From Trichomonas vaginalis G3 (Eukaryota > Parabasalia > Trichomonadida > Trichomonadidae), in the NCBI RefSeq assembly GCF_026262505.1, contig NC_067208.1, positions 868,001-932,000 of the forward strand: a stretch of 64,000 nt of DNA. Reading direction: 5' to 3'. This document shows, in pieces, positions 30,499-40,439 of the stretch (the stretch's first letter is position 1; every line of letters begins with the position of its first letter). Below the pieces are notes generated by a model. That model worked only from the letters and a program-made list of their open reading frames with translations. It was not told the DNA's origin and did not search any database. A program made the position numbers and the translations under genes.

Positions 30499-31347
30499 AT
30501 GCTTTCAATAGAAAAAGAAAATTCAAGAGTTGCTACAACTAAACCATTAGATGAACTTTTTACTAACGTAGGTCAAAAGTTTGAGACAGAGACCGTAAAG
30601 CATGAAGGCTATCGTTTTGACTACCCATTGAGATGGTTAAGAGACCCATCCGTCACAAAAGCTATTGGCTTTCGTAGAATGAAGTTTGTGTCTGTAGAAG
30701 ATAAAAGTTTTCCATTTATTGTAAGGTTTCATATAGATTATATATCTGAAGGGAAACGAAAAATGTGGGAAGAAAATTGAGCTAATACAAGTTGACCTTT
30801 CATCTTCTCTACAGACTGCGTTAAAAAATATAGAAGATAAAATAAATTCATGTTATGCAAAATATGCTGATGAATATGCAAATACCGAGAGCACACTTTA
30901 TGTGAGAATTGTATATGACAAACAAAATTCACAAGTGTCATTTCAAATCTACGAAGACAATCCAAAGAAAGACGAACAAATATATACAGAATTCACTGCA
31001 ATGTCATGGTATTATTTGCAAAGAATGTTAAATCAGAAAGTCGAACTTCCTTTAGCAAATATTTACAGTCGATATGCAAGAGATGAACCATATTTATTTA
31101 AAGATGTTTTCGACCCAGCTGCTATTATTGTTCATGCTTCATTTTCTGGCGCCCAAAACTCTTTTTATGCTTGGCAAATGACTTTTACGAAAAACCTACA
31201 AAGTTATACGAACCACCAAGTGGAAGTATTTCAGACTTTCAAGTATGGTTTACTACAGATGGAAGAAAAAGAATAATTCCATTATACCATGCGTTTTACT
31301 TAGAACTTAGTTTCATATACAACTACTATCGAACGATAAAAATATAA
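30499..31347 (+). pseudogene. M2 conserved protein (paralogue family), broken copy
   Basis: This is a paralogue of 25150-26010 and counterpart of M1 4227-5068, with the KAIGFRR and HASFSGAQNSF marks. It is broken. Its start and that of the fibre gene are 18 bases apart, sharing a TTTTTATTCTAGATAAAAT box. Confidence 0.6.
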
Positions 31348-31351
31348 TTTT

Positions 31352-31594
31352 TTAATACGGTTGAGGTGTTGGATTTGGTTGCCAACTAGACTGTGGTGCA
31401 GGTTCAGGCTGTTGTATAACAGGAGCTTGTTCTTCTGGTTCAGGGTCTTTAGGTATAATACCAACAAACTGACCTACTCTTTTACCAATATTTTTGACTC
31501 CGTTCCAAATTCCTCTTCCGACAGATTTTATTCCATTCCATATACCTCTTCCAACATTTCGAAAGAAGTTTCCTATTCTTCCAAAGAAACCCAT
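31352..31594 (-). CDS. M2 amphipathic peptide protein, 80 aa
   Basis: Counterpart of M1 5073-5315 with only a few substitutions, and open in both elements. It has two GRGIWNG amphipathic units, then a Pro/Gln-rich tail. A membrane-active virion peptide is the likely nature, by composition. Confidence 0.65.
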   Translation of the reverse strand: MGFFGRIGNFFRNVGRGIWNGIKSVGRGIWNGVKNIGKRVGQFVGIIPKDPEPEEQAPVIQQPEPAPQSSWQPNPTPQPY

Positions 31595-31612
31595 TTTACT
31601 ATATGTAAAAAT

Positions 31613-31975
31613 CTAATGTCCGCCTAGTCTCTTACGTTTCCTGTTGAGTTCCATAGCATTCTTTAACTGGAGCTCATACATTCTGTTTCTCCTCTGGTAG
31701 AAAACATATTCTGGGTCAACTCCTGTGTTCGCGTCATCTGCATAGAGTTGTTTATATCCCACTTCGGGGTTTGTATAAAACTCTTTCCATCTCATATTTG
31801 CATACCATGGTGGTAAGCCTAACGCAGCGTCATTTGACATGGCAGTTTGCATTTGTACATCTGTTGGCACTTGACCATAGTTTGCCATTGCAGTTTGTAT
31901 TCTAACTTCATTTGGAATATTCTCTGGGTTTGGTTGTCCAGGTTGCTGTGCATTTGCTAAGTTCTGTGCGTCCAT
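31613..31975 (-). CDS. M2 hypothetical protein, 120 aa
   Basis: This is an open frame. A Gln/Asn/Pro-rich N-terminus (with a repeated VxxQTAM segment) is followed by an aromatic middle and a basic RKRKRLGGH end. The start follows a TATTTTTATCTAATATTAA box. Its position among virion-like genes suggests a structural role; the family is unknown. Confidence 0.62.
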   Translation of the reverse strand: MDAQNLANAQQPGQPNPENIPNEVRIQTAMANYGQVPTDVQMQTAMSNDAALGLPPWYANMRWKEFYTNPEVGYKQLYADDANTGVDPEYVFYQRRNRMYELQLKNAMELNRKRKRLGGH

Positions 31976-31998
31976 TTAATATTAGATAAAAATATCTC

Positions 31999-32129
31999 TT
32001 ACGAGTACATATACTGAACATTTGCAGCATTGGTTCATCTTCATATTCTCTGTACTTTTCTGCCACGTCAAATAAATAAATGACACAATGGAAAAAACCT
32101 AAAACAAGTAGTCCTATTTCAAACCACAT
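31999..32129 (-). pseudogene. M2 small membrane protein gene, altered copy
   Basis: Counterpart of the 43-aa M1 membrane protein at 5716-5847. The N-terminal hydrophobic segment is kept, but the copy is altered toward its end. It overlaps the 3' end of the methyltransferase gene by 16 bases, as in M1. Confidence 0.5.
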
Positions 32130-32933
32130 TTACTTACTAGTAAAATTTCTTTGTTATGACACTTTCTCCAGTTTATAGGACCTCTCTCATATTCTATCTT
32201 ATCGTATCTAAACTCATAGTCATGTATGTCCTCTAACCATCTCATGACACTTTCCAAACCACTTTTATCGGATGTAAAGTAAAAGCATGGATGGTTATGT
32301 AAAACGTCTAAAGTTTCTAAAGAGTCTCTCAAAGTCCAGTCTACTTGGTATTGAAAATCCCATGTGTTATAGAACGGCGGGTCTACTATAAAGAAAACAT
32401 TTTCCTTGTCTTTATATTTTTCATACAACTCTGTCCAATGACATCTCACAAACTCTATACCCTCAATATATTTTTCTATGTCCTCTTTGAAAACATTTGT
32501 ATAGTTAAGATATAAAACTTTTGACATAAGTGTTTCAATGTCATGAACTCTTATAGCACCACTATATAATAGTCTAGCAGATATACTATCCCAGTCTATA
32601 TATCTCTGCTTTTTTCAAAACCTCTCTGACAGTATTTTTCTTATCTAATGGTATACGTTCCATCTTACCTATAGGTATCTTTTCTTTCAACTCACTCAAT
32701 ATTTTGTTTGTGTCTGGTATATGTTTGAGACGGTTCATATAGTTGTCGAAGTCATTGCATATAATCTTTGAGTCAGGAAATATTGTATGGCACAAATGAG
32801 ATATATAGAAACTTCCACCGAACAAGTCTACAAATGTTAGACCATTCGGTAGTTTCTTAAGTTCTCTCAATAGAATATCTTTACATCTACTCTTATTTCC
32901 AAAGAAGGGTAACGGTGGTTTTGTAAAATTCAT
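32114..32933 (-). pseudogene. M2 Dam-like adenine methyltransferase gene, broken copy
   Basis: Near-identical to the open M1 gene at 5832-6650, with the FFGNKS, DLFGGSF and DPPF motifs all present in sequence. This copy is broken about once. Confidence 0.85.
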
Positions 32934-32959
32934 TTATATATAATAATAAAAATGTTTTT

Positions 32960-34017
32960 CCCTGAAAAGTGACAGATGTTTTGTTGTGACTTCTTCGTAA
33001 AGACTTTGTTGAGATTTCTTCATAAATGTTTTGTCAAGACTTCTTCATCGTAATGAGCGTAAATGACCCAAAAATATATTTTATGTTAGAATGTTAGATC
33101 TAACATGTTTTCTAACATGTTTTCTAACATGGTCTAAAACATACAAAACTCATGAAATTTCATACGGAATTCAATAAAAATAATGTTTATGTTAGAATGT
33201 TAGATCTAACATGTTTTCTAACATGTTTTCTAACCTCATGAATTTTCATGAACTTTCTTGACAAAGTCTTTACGATGAAGAACTTTACAAAGTCTCAACA
33301 AAACATTGACAAGAAAGTTCATGAGAAAGTCTTGACAAAACATTTACGATGAAGAAGTCTTGACAAAACATTTACGATGAAATCATGAGTTTTCAACGAT
33401 GTTAGAAAACATGTTAGAAAACATGTTAGATCTAACATTCTAACATAAAATATATTTTTGTCTGATTTTACGATGAAGAAGTCTTGACAAAACATTTACG
33501 ATGAAGAAGTCTTGACAAAACATTTACGATGAAATCATGAGTTTTCAACGATGTTAGAAAACATGTTAGAAAACATGTTAGATCTAACATTCTAACATAA
33601 AATATATTTTTGTCTGATTTTACGATGAAGAAGTCTTGACAAAACATTTACGAAGAAGTCTTGACAAAGTCTTTACGATGAAATCATGAGTTTTCAACGA
33701 TGTTAGAAAACATGTTAGAAAACATGTTAGATCTAACATTCTAACATAAAATATATTTTTGTCTGATTTTACGATGAAGAAGTCTTGACAAAACATTTAC
33801 GAAGAAGTCTTGACAAAGTCTTTACGATGAAATCATGAGTTTTCAACGATGTTAGAAAACATGTTAGAAAACATGTTAGATCTAACATTCTAACATAAAA
33901 TATATTTTTGTCTGATTTTACGATGAAGAAGTCTTGACAAAACATTTACGATGAAGAAGTCTTGACAAAACATTTACGAAGAAGTCTTGACAAAACATTT
34001 ACGAAGAAGTCTTGACA
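32960..34017. repeat. Right subterminal repeat region of M2
   Basis: This gene-free kilobase contains six iteron-like GTTAG hairpins (33068-33140, 33178-33237, 33399-33462, 33549-33612, 33697-33760, 33847-33909). The last four lie in a tandem unit of about 150 bp with TTTACGATGAAGAAGTCTTG words. It mirrors 8780-9840 at the other end. The M1 right end has only one such hairpin and no array, so copy number varies between elements. Confidence 0.82.
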
Positions 34018-34064
34018 AAACATCCTCAGGGCTAGAAGGCACGAAGTGCCTGGGAGCCCCACTA

Positions 34065-34096
<32 letters not shown>
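34018..34096. repeat. Right terminal inverted repeat of M2
   Basis: AAACATCCTCAGGGCTAG, a small palindrome, GGGGCCCCACTACC-like end and a run of 30 T (34067-34096), matching 8605-8681 in reverse. It is followed by the target duplication ACTAC (34097-34101). Confidence 0.9.
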
Positions 34097-34099
<3 letters not shown>

Positions 34100-34101
34100 A
34101 C

Positions 34102-34466
34102 CGTATATTATTTTTTAAGCTATCTTATTTTTTGAAATTTTATTTAAATCTTTGGTCGCAAGAAGAATTGCATGATAAATAAAAACATTTAATCAAAGTC
34201 AATTTTATTTTTCATATTCAAATGGACTGAGTGTTAACATTTAACATTTTTTGCTAATTGTCGTCAAAAATTAGGCGTAAAGCAAAAATTGATATTTCAT
34301 ATGGTTTTATGATAGATAAGCATTATATTCCCACTCATTATATTCGTAAATTTTGAGGTTTATCCTTCGCTTTTAAGATCATTGAATTTGATTTTTATAT
34401 AAAATAGTTATATATTAGAAAATAATATGAGTTTATGTGATATTATTTTTCAGAAGATTTTGTGTT
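34102..34466. repeat. Second arm of the inverted repeat interrupted by M2
   Basis: Together with 8549-8604 this is the reverse complement of 7305-7715. The match ends near 34466. A short patch at 34588-34626 again matches 7130-7170. Between 34630 and 34725 a short coding-like stretch (about 35 codons, Gln/Asn-rich) has no ATG and is probably a fragment. Confidence 0.8.
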
Positions 34467-34719
34467 CTTCTTCAAAATTCTATTTTTTTATTAAAAAGAA
34501 TCTTTACAAAATATACATTTACTTTAATGAATATTTAAAAACGTGCTCTATCAAAAGTTCCAAAAATTCAATATTTTAGCTTTTCTGAGGTGTCACTTTT
34601 GATGAATTTCTGTTTACAACAGAATCTTCGATTTAATTGATTTAGAATGGTTAAATCAAGCTAATCAACAAATTCAAAGCGGTATTAACGTCGAAACCGT
34701 TCTCCAAAATGTCCCTTTA

Positions 34720-36485
34720 ACAGATGGAAGGTATACATTATGAATATATACCTCTTACCCTTCCATTCCCTCTCTGACAGCGGGAAACTTTGTCTGAATG
34801 TTAAACTATTCAGACAAAGTTTCCCGCTGTTTGCGAAGGAATTGTTGGCTATGATGTACTGATTCATGATCAGTACATCATAGCCAACAATTCCTTATAC
34901 AAAGTTCAAAAACTTGGGTGCAATCAGAACTGATTGCACCCAAGTTTTTGAACTTTCTCGAGGGAATGAAAGGGTACGAGGTATACATTATGAATATATA
35001 CCTCTTACCCTTCCATTCCTCTCTGACAGCGGGAAACTTTGTCTGAATGTTAAACTATTCAGACAAAGTTTCCCGCTGTTTGCGAAGGAATTGTTGGCTA
35101 TGATGTACTGATTCATGATCAGTGCATCATAGCCAACAATTCCTTATACAAAGTTCAAAAACTTGGGTGCAATCAGTTCTGATTGCACCCAAGTTTTTGA
35201 ACTTTCTCGAGGGAATGAAAGGGTAAGAGGTATACATTATGAATATATACCTCTTACCCTTCCATTCCCTCTCTGACAGCGGGAAACTTTGTCTGAATGT
35301 TAAACTATTCAGACAAAGTTTCCCGCTGTTTGCGAAGGAATTGTTGGCTATGATGTACTGATTCATGATCAGTGCATCATAGCCAACAATTCCTTATACA
35401 AAGTTCAAAAACTTGGGTGCAATCAGTTCTGATTGCACCCAAGTTTTTGAACTTTCTCGAGGGAATGAAAGGGTAAGAGGTATACATTATGAATATATAC
35501 CTCTTACCCTTCCATTCCCTCTCTGACAGCGGGAAACTTTGTCTGAATGTTAAACTATTCAGACAAAGTTTCCCGCTGTTTGCGAAGGAATTGTTGGCTA
35601 TGATGTACTGATTCATGATCAGTGCATCATAGCCAACAATTCCTTATACAAAGTTCAAAAACTTGGGTGCAATCAGTTCTGATTGCACCCAAGTTTTTGA
35701 ACTTTCTCGAGGGAATGAAAGGGTAAGAGGTATACATTATGAATATATACCTCTTACCCTTCCATTCCCTCTCTGACAGCGGGAAACTTTGTCTGAATGT
35801 TAAACTATTCAGACAAAGTTTCCCGCTGTTTGCGAAGGAATTGTTGGCTATGATGTACTGATTCATGATCAGTGCATCATAGCCAACAATTCCTTATACA
35901 AAGTTCAAAAACTTGGGTGCAATCAGTTCTGATTGCACCCAAGTTTTTGAACTTTCTCGAGGGAATGAAAGGGTAAGAGGTATACATTATGAATATATAC
36001 CTCTTACCCTTCCATTCCCTCTCTGACAGCGGGAAACTTTGTCTGAATGTTAAACTATTCAGACAAAGTTTCCCGCTGTTTGCGAAGGAATTGTTGGCTA
36101 TGATGTACTGATTCATGATCAGTGCATCATAGCCAACAATTCCTTATACAAAGTTCAAAAACTTGGGTGCAATCAGTTCTGATTGCACCCAAGTTTTGAA
36201 CTTTCTCGAGGGAATGAAAGGGTAAGAGGTATACATTATGAATATATACCTCTTACCCTTCCATTCCCTCTCTGACAGCGGGAAACTTTGTCTGAATGTT
36301 AAACTATTCAGACAAAGTTTCCCGCTGTTTGCGAAGGAATTGTTGGCTATGATGTACTGATTCATGATCAGTGCATCATAGCCAACAATTCCTTATACAA
36401 AGTTCAAAAACTTGGGTGCAATCAGTTCTGATTGCACCCAAGTTTTTGAACTTTCTCGAGGGAATGAAAGGTAAGAGATATCCAT
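34720..36485. repeat. Hairpin array 1: seven 250-bp units of four hairpins
   Basis: Each unit is four end-to-end hairpins with near-perfect stems of about 18-27 bp: one with GGTAAGAGGTATA, one with AGCGGGAAACTTTGTCTGAA, one with AAGGAATTGTTGGCTATGATG, and one with AAGTTCAAAAACTTGGGTGC. Spacers are only a few bases. Seven units are present; the first is 239 bp to the next and the rest 250 bp apart, with almost no differences. Identical 79-codon minus-strand frames here are shadows of the palindromes. Confidence 0.93.
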
Positions 36486-36636
36486 TTCCTTTCACCTTCG
36501 TTCTCAATAATTAACTTATAAATTTTTTAAAGCAAAAAAAGTCTGATTTTTTTTGACAAGTAAATATATAGGGAATTTATCCGACCAAATAAGTGTCACT
36601 TTTCGGTTCACCTCACTTTCCGTAACTCGTCTTACA

Positions 36637-37395
36637 ACATGATCAAGAGAGGAAGTACTTTGAAGAAGAGAGGAATCACTTTGTTGAAGAGAGGAAGCAC
36701 TTTGATTTAGAGAGGAAGCTGCATGATGAAGAGAGGAAGCACTTTGTTGAAGAGAGGAAGCTGCATGATGTAGAGAGGAAGCTGCATGATGAAGAGAGGA
36801 AGCACTTTGTTGAAGAGAGGAAGCATCTTGATGAAGAGAGGAAGCATCTTGATCAAGAGAGGAAGCTGCATGATGGAGTGAGGAAGCATCTTGATCAAGA
36901 GAGGAAGTACTTTGAAGAAGAGAGGAATCACTTTGTTGAAGAGAGGAAGCATCTTGATGAAGAGAGGAAGCATCTTGATGAAGAGAGGAAGCACCTTGAT
37001 CAAGAGAGGAAGCATCTTGATCAAGAGAGGAAGCTGCATGATGAAGAGAGGAAGCACTTTGTTGAAGAGAGGAAGCATCTTGATGAAGAGAGGAAGCATC
37101 TTGATCAAGAGAGGAAGCTGCATGATGGAGTGAGGAAGCATCTTGATCAAGAGAGGAAGTACTTTGAAGAAGAGAGGAATCACTTTGTTGAAGAGAGGAA
37201 GCATCTTGATGAAGAGAAGAAGCATCTTGATCAAGAGAGGAAGTACTTTGAAGAAGAGAGGAATCACTTTGTTGAAGAGAGGAAGCATCTTGATGAAGAG
37301 AAGAAGCATCTTGATCAAGAGAGGAAGCACCTTGATGAAGAGAGGAAGCTGCATGATGGATGCATGATGGAGTGAGGAAGCATCTTGATGAAGAG
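36637..37395 (+). repeat. 21-bp minisatellite encoding a heptad coiled coil
   Basis: About 35 units of a 21-bp repeat (core AAGCATCTTGATGAAGAGAGG) run without a stop in one frame, coding HLDEERK-type heptads. The other plus frames and a minus frame are also long and open, as expected of a 21-bp repeat. The best frame has no ATG before 36878 and no flanking gene, so this is either a piece of a host coiled-coil gene or a plain satellite. A composite order of unit variants repeats at about 252 bp (for example 36880 and 37132). Confidence 0.75.
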
Positions 37396-37400
37396 AGGAA

Positions 37401-37594
37401 GCGTAAGAACCGATAACATTTACAAAATATTAAATTTATTTTGTAAATTTTCCAAAAGCCTTAGTACCAATATAATATAAATGCTCCAAAAATACCATCC
37501 CTCCTTCCAAAAGCGTAAGAACCGATAACATTTACAAAATATTAAATTTATTTTGTAAATTTTCCAAAAGCCTTAGTACCAATATAATATAAAT
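37401..37594. repeat. Direct repeat, two 82-bp copies 112 bp apart
   Basis: GCGTAAGAACCGATAACATT through CCAATATAATATAAATGC occurs at 37401-37482 and 37513-37594. Two further hairpins follow: AAAAAATGCAAT around 37632-37670 and GAGATGGAAGTGTAT around 37667-37722. They resemble the hairpin-array units. Confidence 0.8.
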
Positions 37595-37879
37595 GCACTA
37601 AAAACCCAACTGCCAATAGCATGTATTCAAAAAATGCAATTCAATACAAATTTGATTGCATTTTTTGAGATGGAAGTGTATCTGAATTCACAATTGTAAT
37701 CCACGAATACACTTCCATCTCATTGATAAGAGGCTAATGTTTTTCTCATTAATAAGGCGCTGTTGGCCTCTATCCATAGCCGAAGTGATATTAACGTATG
37801 TTAACGTACAAAGTAAAAACATGCTTTTTCTTTTTAAAATCATTTAGTAATTAATAATATTTAGCACTCATAGTAAAAA

Positions 37880-39895
37880 TGTTGCATGCTAAGTTCGGTC
37901 AAAATGTAAACCTCTCAATTTTATCGTCGGGGGAAGTAACTCAATTCCTTCAAAATTATTCTTTAAATATTGAATTTAAAGTTATTTAATTTGGATTATA
38001 AATAAATAGGCTAATACAATATTTAAAAATGAGAAAAAATAACTTTTCAAAGAACTTTTCATAATCTCAAAGAAAATTTTTTATTCAATAATTATATAAA
38101 TTAATTAACATTCATAATGAAATTGGATTTTTTTTATAAAAAATTGGTCCTACTTAACTTTTTGAGAGAATTTGGCTTACTCGTAAACGAAAAAGGGGAT
38201 TTGACGGAGTCAAATCCCCGCTCACAAAAAGTGGACTTTACATGTCAAATTTTATATGCATGTAATGTCCACTTTTATGAGTTTTAGGAAGGAATTGGAA
38301 GCCATGAGTTACTGACATTGCATCAGTATCTCATAGCCTCCAATTCCTTCAAAAAATGGGAGAAACTTTGTCCGAATAGTTTAACATTCGGACAAAGTTT
38401 CTCCCATTTTAAGAAGGAATTGGAGGGTAAGAGATATACCATATGAATGTATATCTCTTACCCTCCAATTCCTTCTAGAAAGTGTCCAAACTTTGGGTTA
38501 ATTGCAAAGTATTAACCCAAAGTTTGGACACTTTCAAGTGGAGATGGAAGGCTTTGGGGTATATATTAATACAATATACCTCAAAGCCTTCCATCTCCAC
38601 TACAAATGTGAGAAACTTTGTCCGAATAGTTTAACATTCGGACAAAGTTTCTCCCATCTTTCAATGTAATTGCTACCTGTGAGGTACTGACTTGAAGTCA
38701 GTGCTTCACAGGTAGCAATATCCAAAAATTTAAAAACATTTTATCAGTTCGTTAGAGAACTAGAGCCTCCTAGGTACTGAACCAGAATCAGTGCCTAGGG
38801 GACTCTAGTGATCTATATAAATCTGAGAAACTTTGAGGAAATTGTTCGACATTTCCTCAAAGTTTCTCAGCAATTTAGCGAGGAATGTTCGTTATCGTGT
38901 AGATATTTATAATATATACATGATAACAAACATTCCCCGCTAAAAGATGTAAAATCTTATAAGAAATAATTGCAAAAGAATAACAAATTGCAACAAATTT
39001 TATATGAAACTGAACCTTATGAGGTAGTGATTCAAGATCACCGCCTCATAAGATTCAGTTTCAATCTCAAGTATCTCAAAAGTAAGGCTCTATTTTTTGC
39101 CATGTAAAGTGTCACTTTTTGTCCAAATGATAAGTTATTCAGAGAAAGTTTCCCAGCTATCAAGAGGGAATTGTTCCTTATGAGGTATATATTCATACTG
39201 TATACCTCATAAGGAACAATTCCCTCCTTAAAACGAGAAAACTTGTTCGAAATTGTTTATCATTTCGAACAAGTTTTCTCGTTTTTAATAAGAAACTAAA
39301 GGCTATGAGGCACTGATTATATATTAGTGCCTCACAGCCTTTAGTTTCTAATAGATAGCTGGGAAACTTTCTCCAAATGATAAGTTATTCAGAGAAAGTT
39401 TCCCAGCTATCAAGAGGGAATTGTTCCTTATGAGGTATATAGTTATAATGTATACCTCATAAGGAACAATTCCCTCATTAAAATCGTAGATATTTTTTAC
39501 TTATTACTCATGCTTTCAAAATCACAATCCTCTGAAAAGTTATTTTTTATGAAGAATTTAGAATTTTGATAAATACCTTTTTTCAATTTGATATAATACT
39601 TATATATTTTCAAAAAGACATTTTGAAAAGATATCTCAAAAGTTCTCTGAAAACCTATTTTTGATTAATTTTGAGAAATATCCGTATTAAATTAATCACT
39701 AAATTCATTCAACACTACTTTAATTTTTAAATTCAAAAAATTATATGTGCTTCTTAAAATGTCTCACAAAAATTTTATTATAAAATTATATACAATATTA
39801 AAAATCCCACAACATTTTTTACTTTACATAATCGTACTTCCTCGACGATTAATTTCCCCTCAATTCCTATCGTTGACCGAACTTAGCATGCAACA
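37880..39895. mobile_element. Inverted-repeat transposon carrying hairpin array 2, 2.0 kb
   Basis: The left end TGTTGCATGCTAAGTTCGGTC (37880) and its complement ending at 39895 are terminal inverted repeats, followed inward by CGTCGGGGGAAGTA / CGTCGAGGAAGTA boxes. The end family is the same as 7819-8548 and 43914-43977. The interior holds no transposase; it carries hairpin array 2. Flanks are A-rich, so a target duplication cannot be fixed by eye. Confidence 0.75.
38185..39480. repeat. Hairpin array 2: about nineteen different end-to-end hairpins
   Basis: Hairpins with stems of about 11-27 bp follow each other with spacers of a few to some tens of bases. Two classes largely alternate. Class A has GGAATTG-type outer arms and GAGGTA beside the loop. 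Class B has GAGAAACTTTGTCCGAA arms and a TAGTTTAACAT-type loop. Unlike array 1 the units differ from one another, but arms within a hairpin match, so they have changed in pairs. Two adjacent units (39127-39230 and 39370-39475) are near duplicates. Confidence 0.92.
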
Positions 39896-40328
39896 AAAAC
39901 ATTAAAATTTATAAGAATCGTTATGAAGAAAAATTGAGAACTTATGATTTTTATTTAAGAAAATGATTAAATAATATATAAATAACCATATAAACAACAT
40001 TTTAGATTCCTCTGAAAAGGGTATCTCAAATTGGTCTATGACCAATTGAATGGTTCGCCGGTTATTCAAGGTACGGTATTTTCATAAAATGTCAAAATAT
40101 TCCAAAAATTTAAAAGTTAAAAATAAGCATGTTATATCTCATGCTAGATTTTTGCATAAAATGTCAGAATATTCCAAAATTTTTTGAAAGTCGAAAAAAA
40201 GCTATCATTCTTTAAAATGTTAGTGGATGATGGCATTTTTAGATGAGTTAATAAAACTTTTTTATTTCCGCTCAGAATCAATCAGTTCATTTCGAAATTG
40301 CCAAACTACCTCGGGCAAAATAACGTTT

Positions 40329-40439
40329 TTTTTTATTTTATTTTATTTTATTTTATTTTATTTTATTTTATTTTATTTTATTTTATTTTATTTTATTTTA
40401 TTTTATTTTATTTTATTTTATTTTATTTTATTTTATTTT
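40329..40439. repeat. TTTTA microsatellite, about 22 units
   Basis: An uninterrupted 5-bp TTTTA repeat. The rest of 39896-41230 is AT-rich single-copy-looking sequence in which I see no gene. Confidence 0.97.

Larger units (their letters stand above)
8605..34096. mobile_element. Maverick/Polinton M2, complete length, 25.5 kb
   Basis: The element is bounded by inverted terminal repeats that begin with a long A/T homopolymer and GGTAGTGG, and is flanked by the direct repeat ACTAC (8600-8604 and 34097-34101). It carries a plus-strand left module (coiled-coil protein, capsid-like genes, SF3 helicase, HNH, packaging ATPase) and a mostly minus-strand right module (KilA-N proteins, virion-like peptides, fibre, methyltransferase) with the integrase on the plus strand. 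It is broken, with about twenty breaks, mainly in the left half. Intact target duplication and close match to M1 suggest a recent insertion. No polymerase B was recognised. Confidence 0.93.

Noticed and set aside
34685-36365. Seven near-identical 60-79 codon minus-strand frames
   Set aside because: They fall entirely within hairpin array 1, repeat at its 250-bp period, and read through palindromic arms; shadows, not genes.
34720-36485. CRISPR-like array
   Set aside because: No unique spacers between repeats; units are adjacent hairpins, and the genome is eukaryotic.
36707-37354. 215-codon minus-strand frame rich in Leu, Pro and Phe
   Set aside because: Antisense of the 21-bp minisatellite; any such repeat gives long open frames on both strands.
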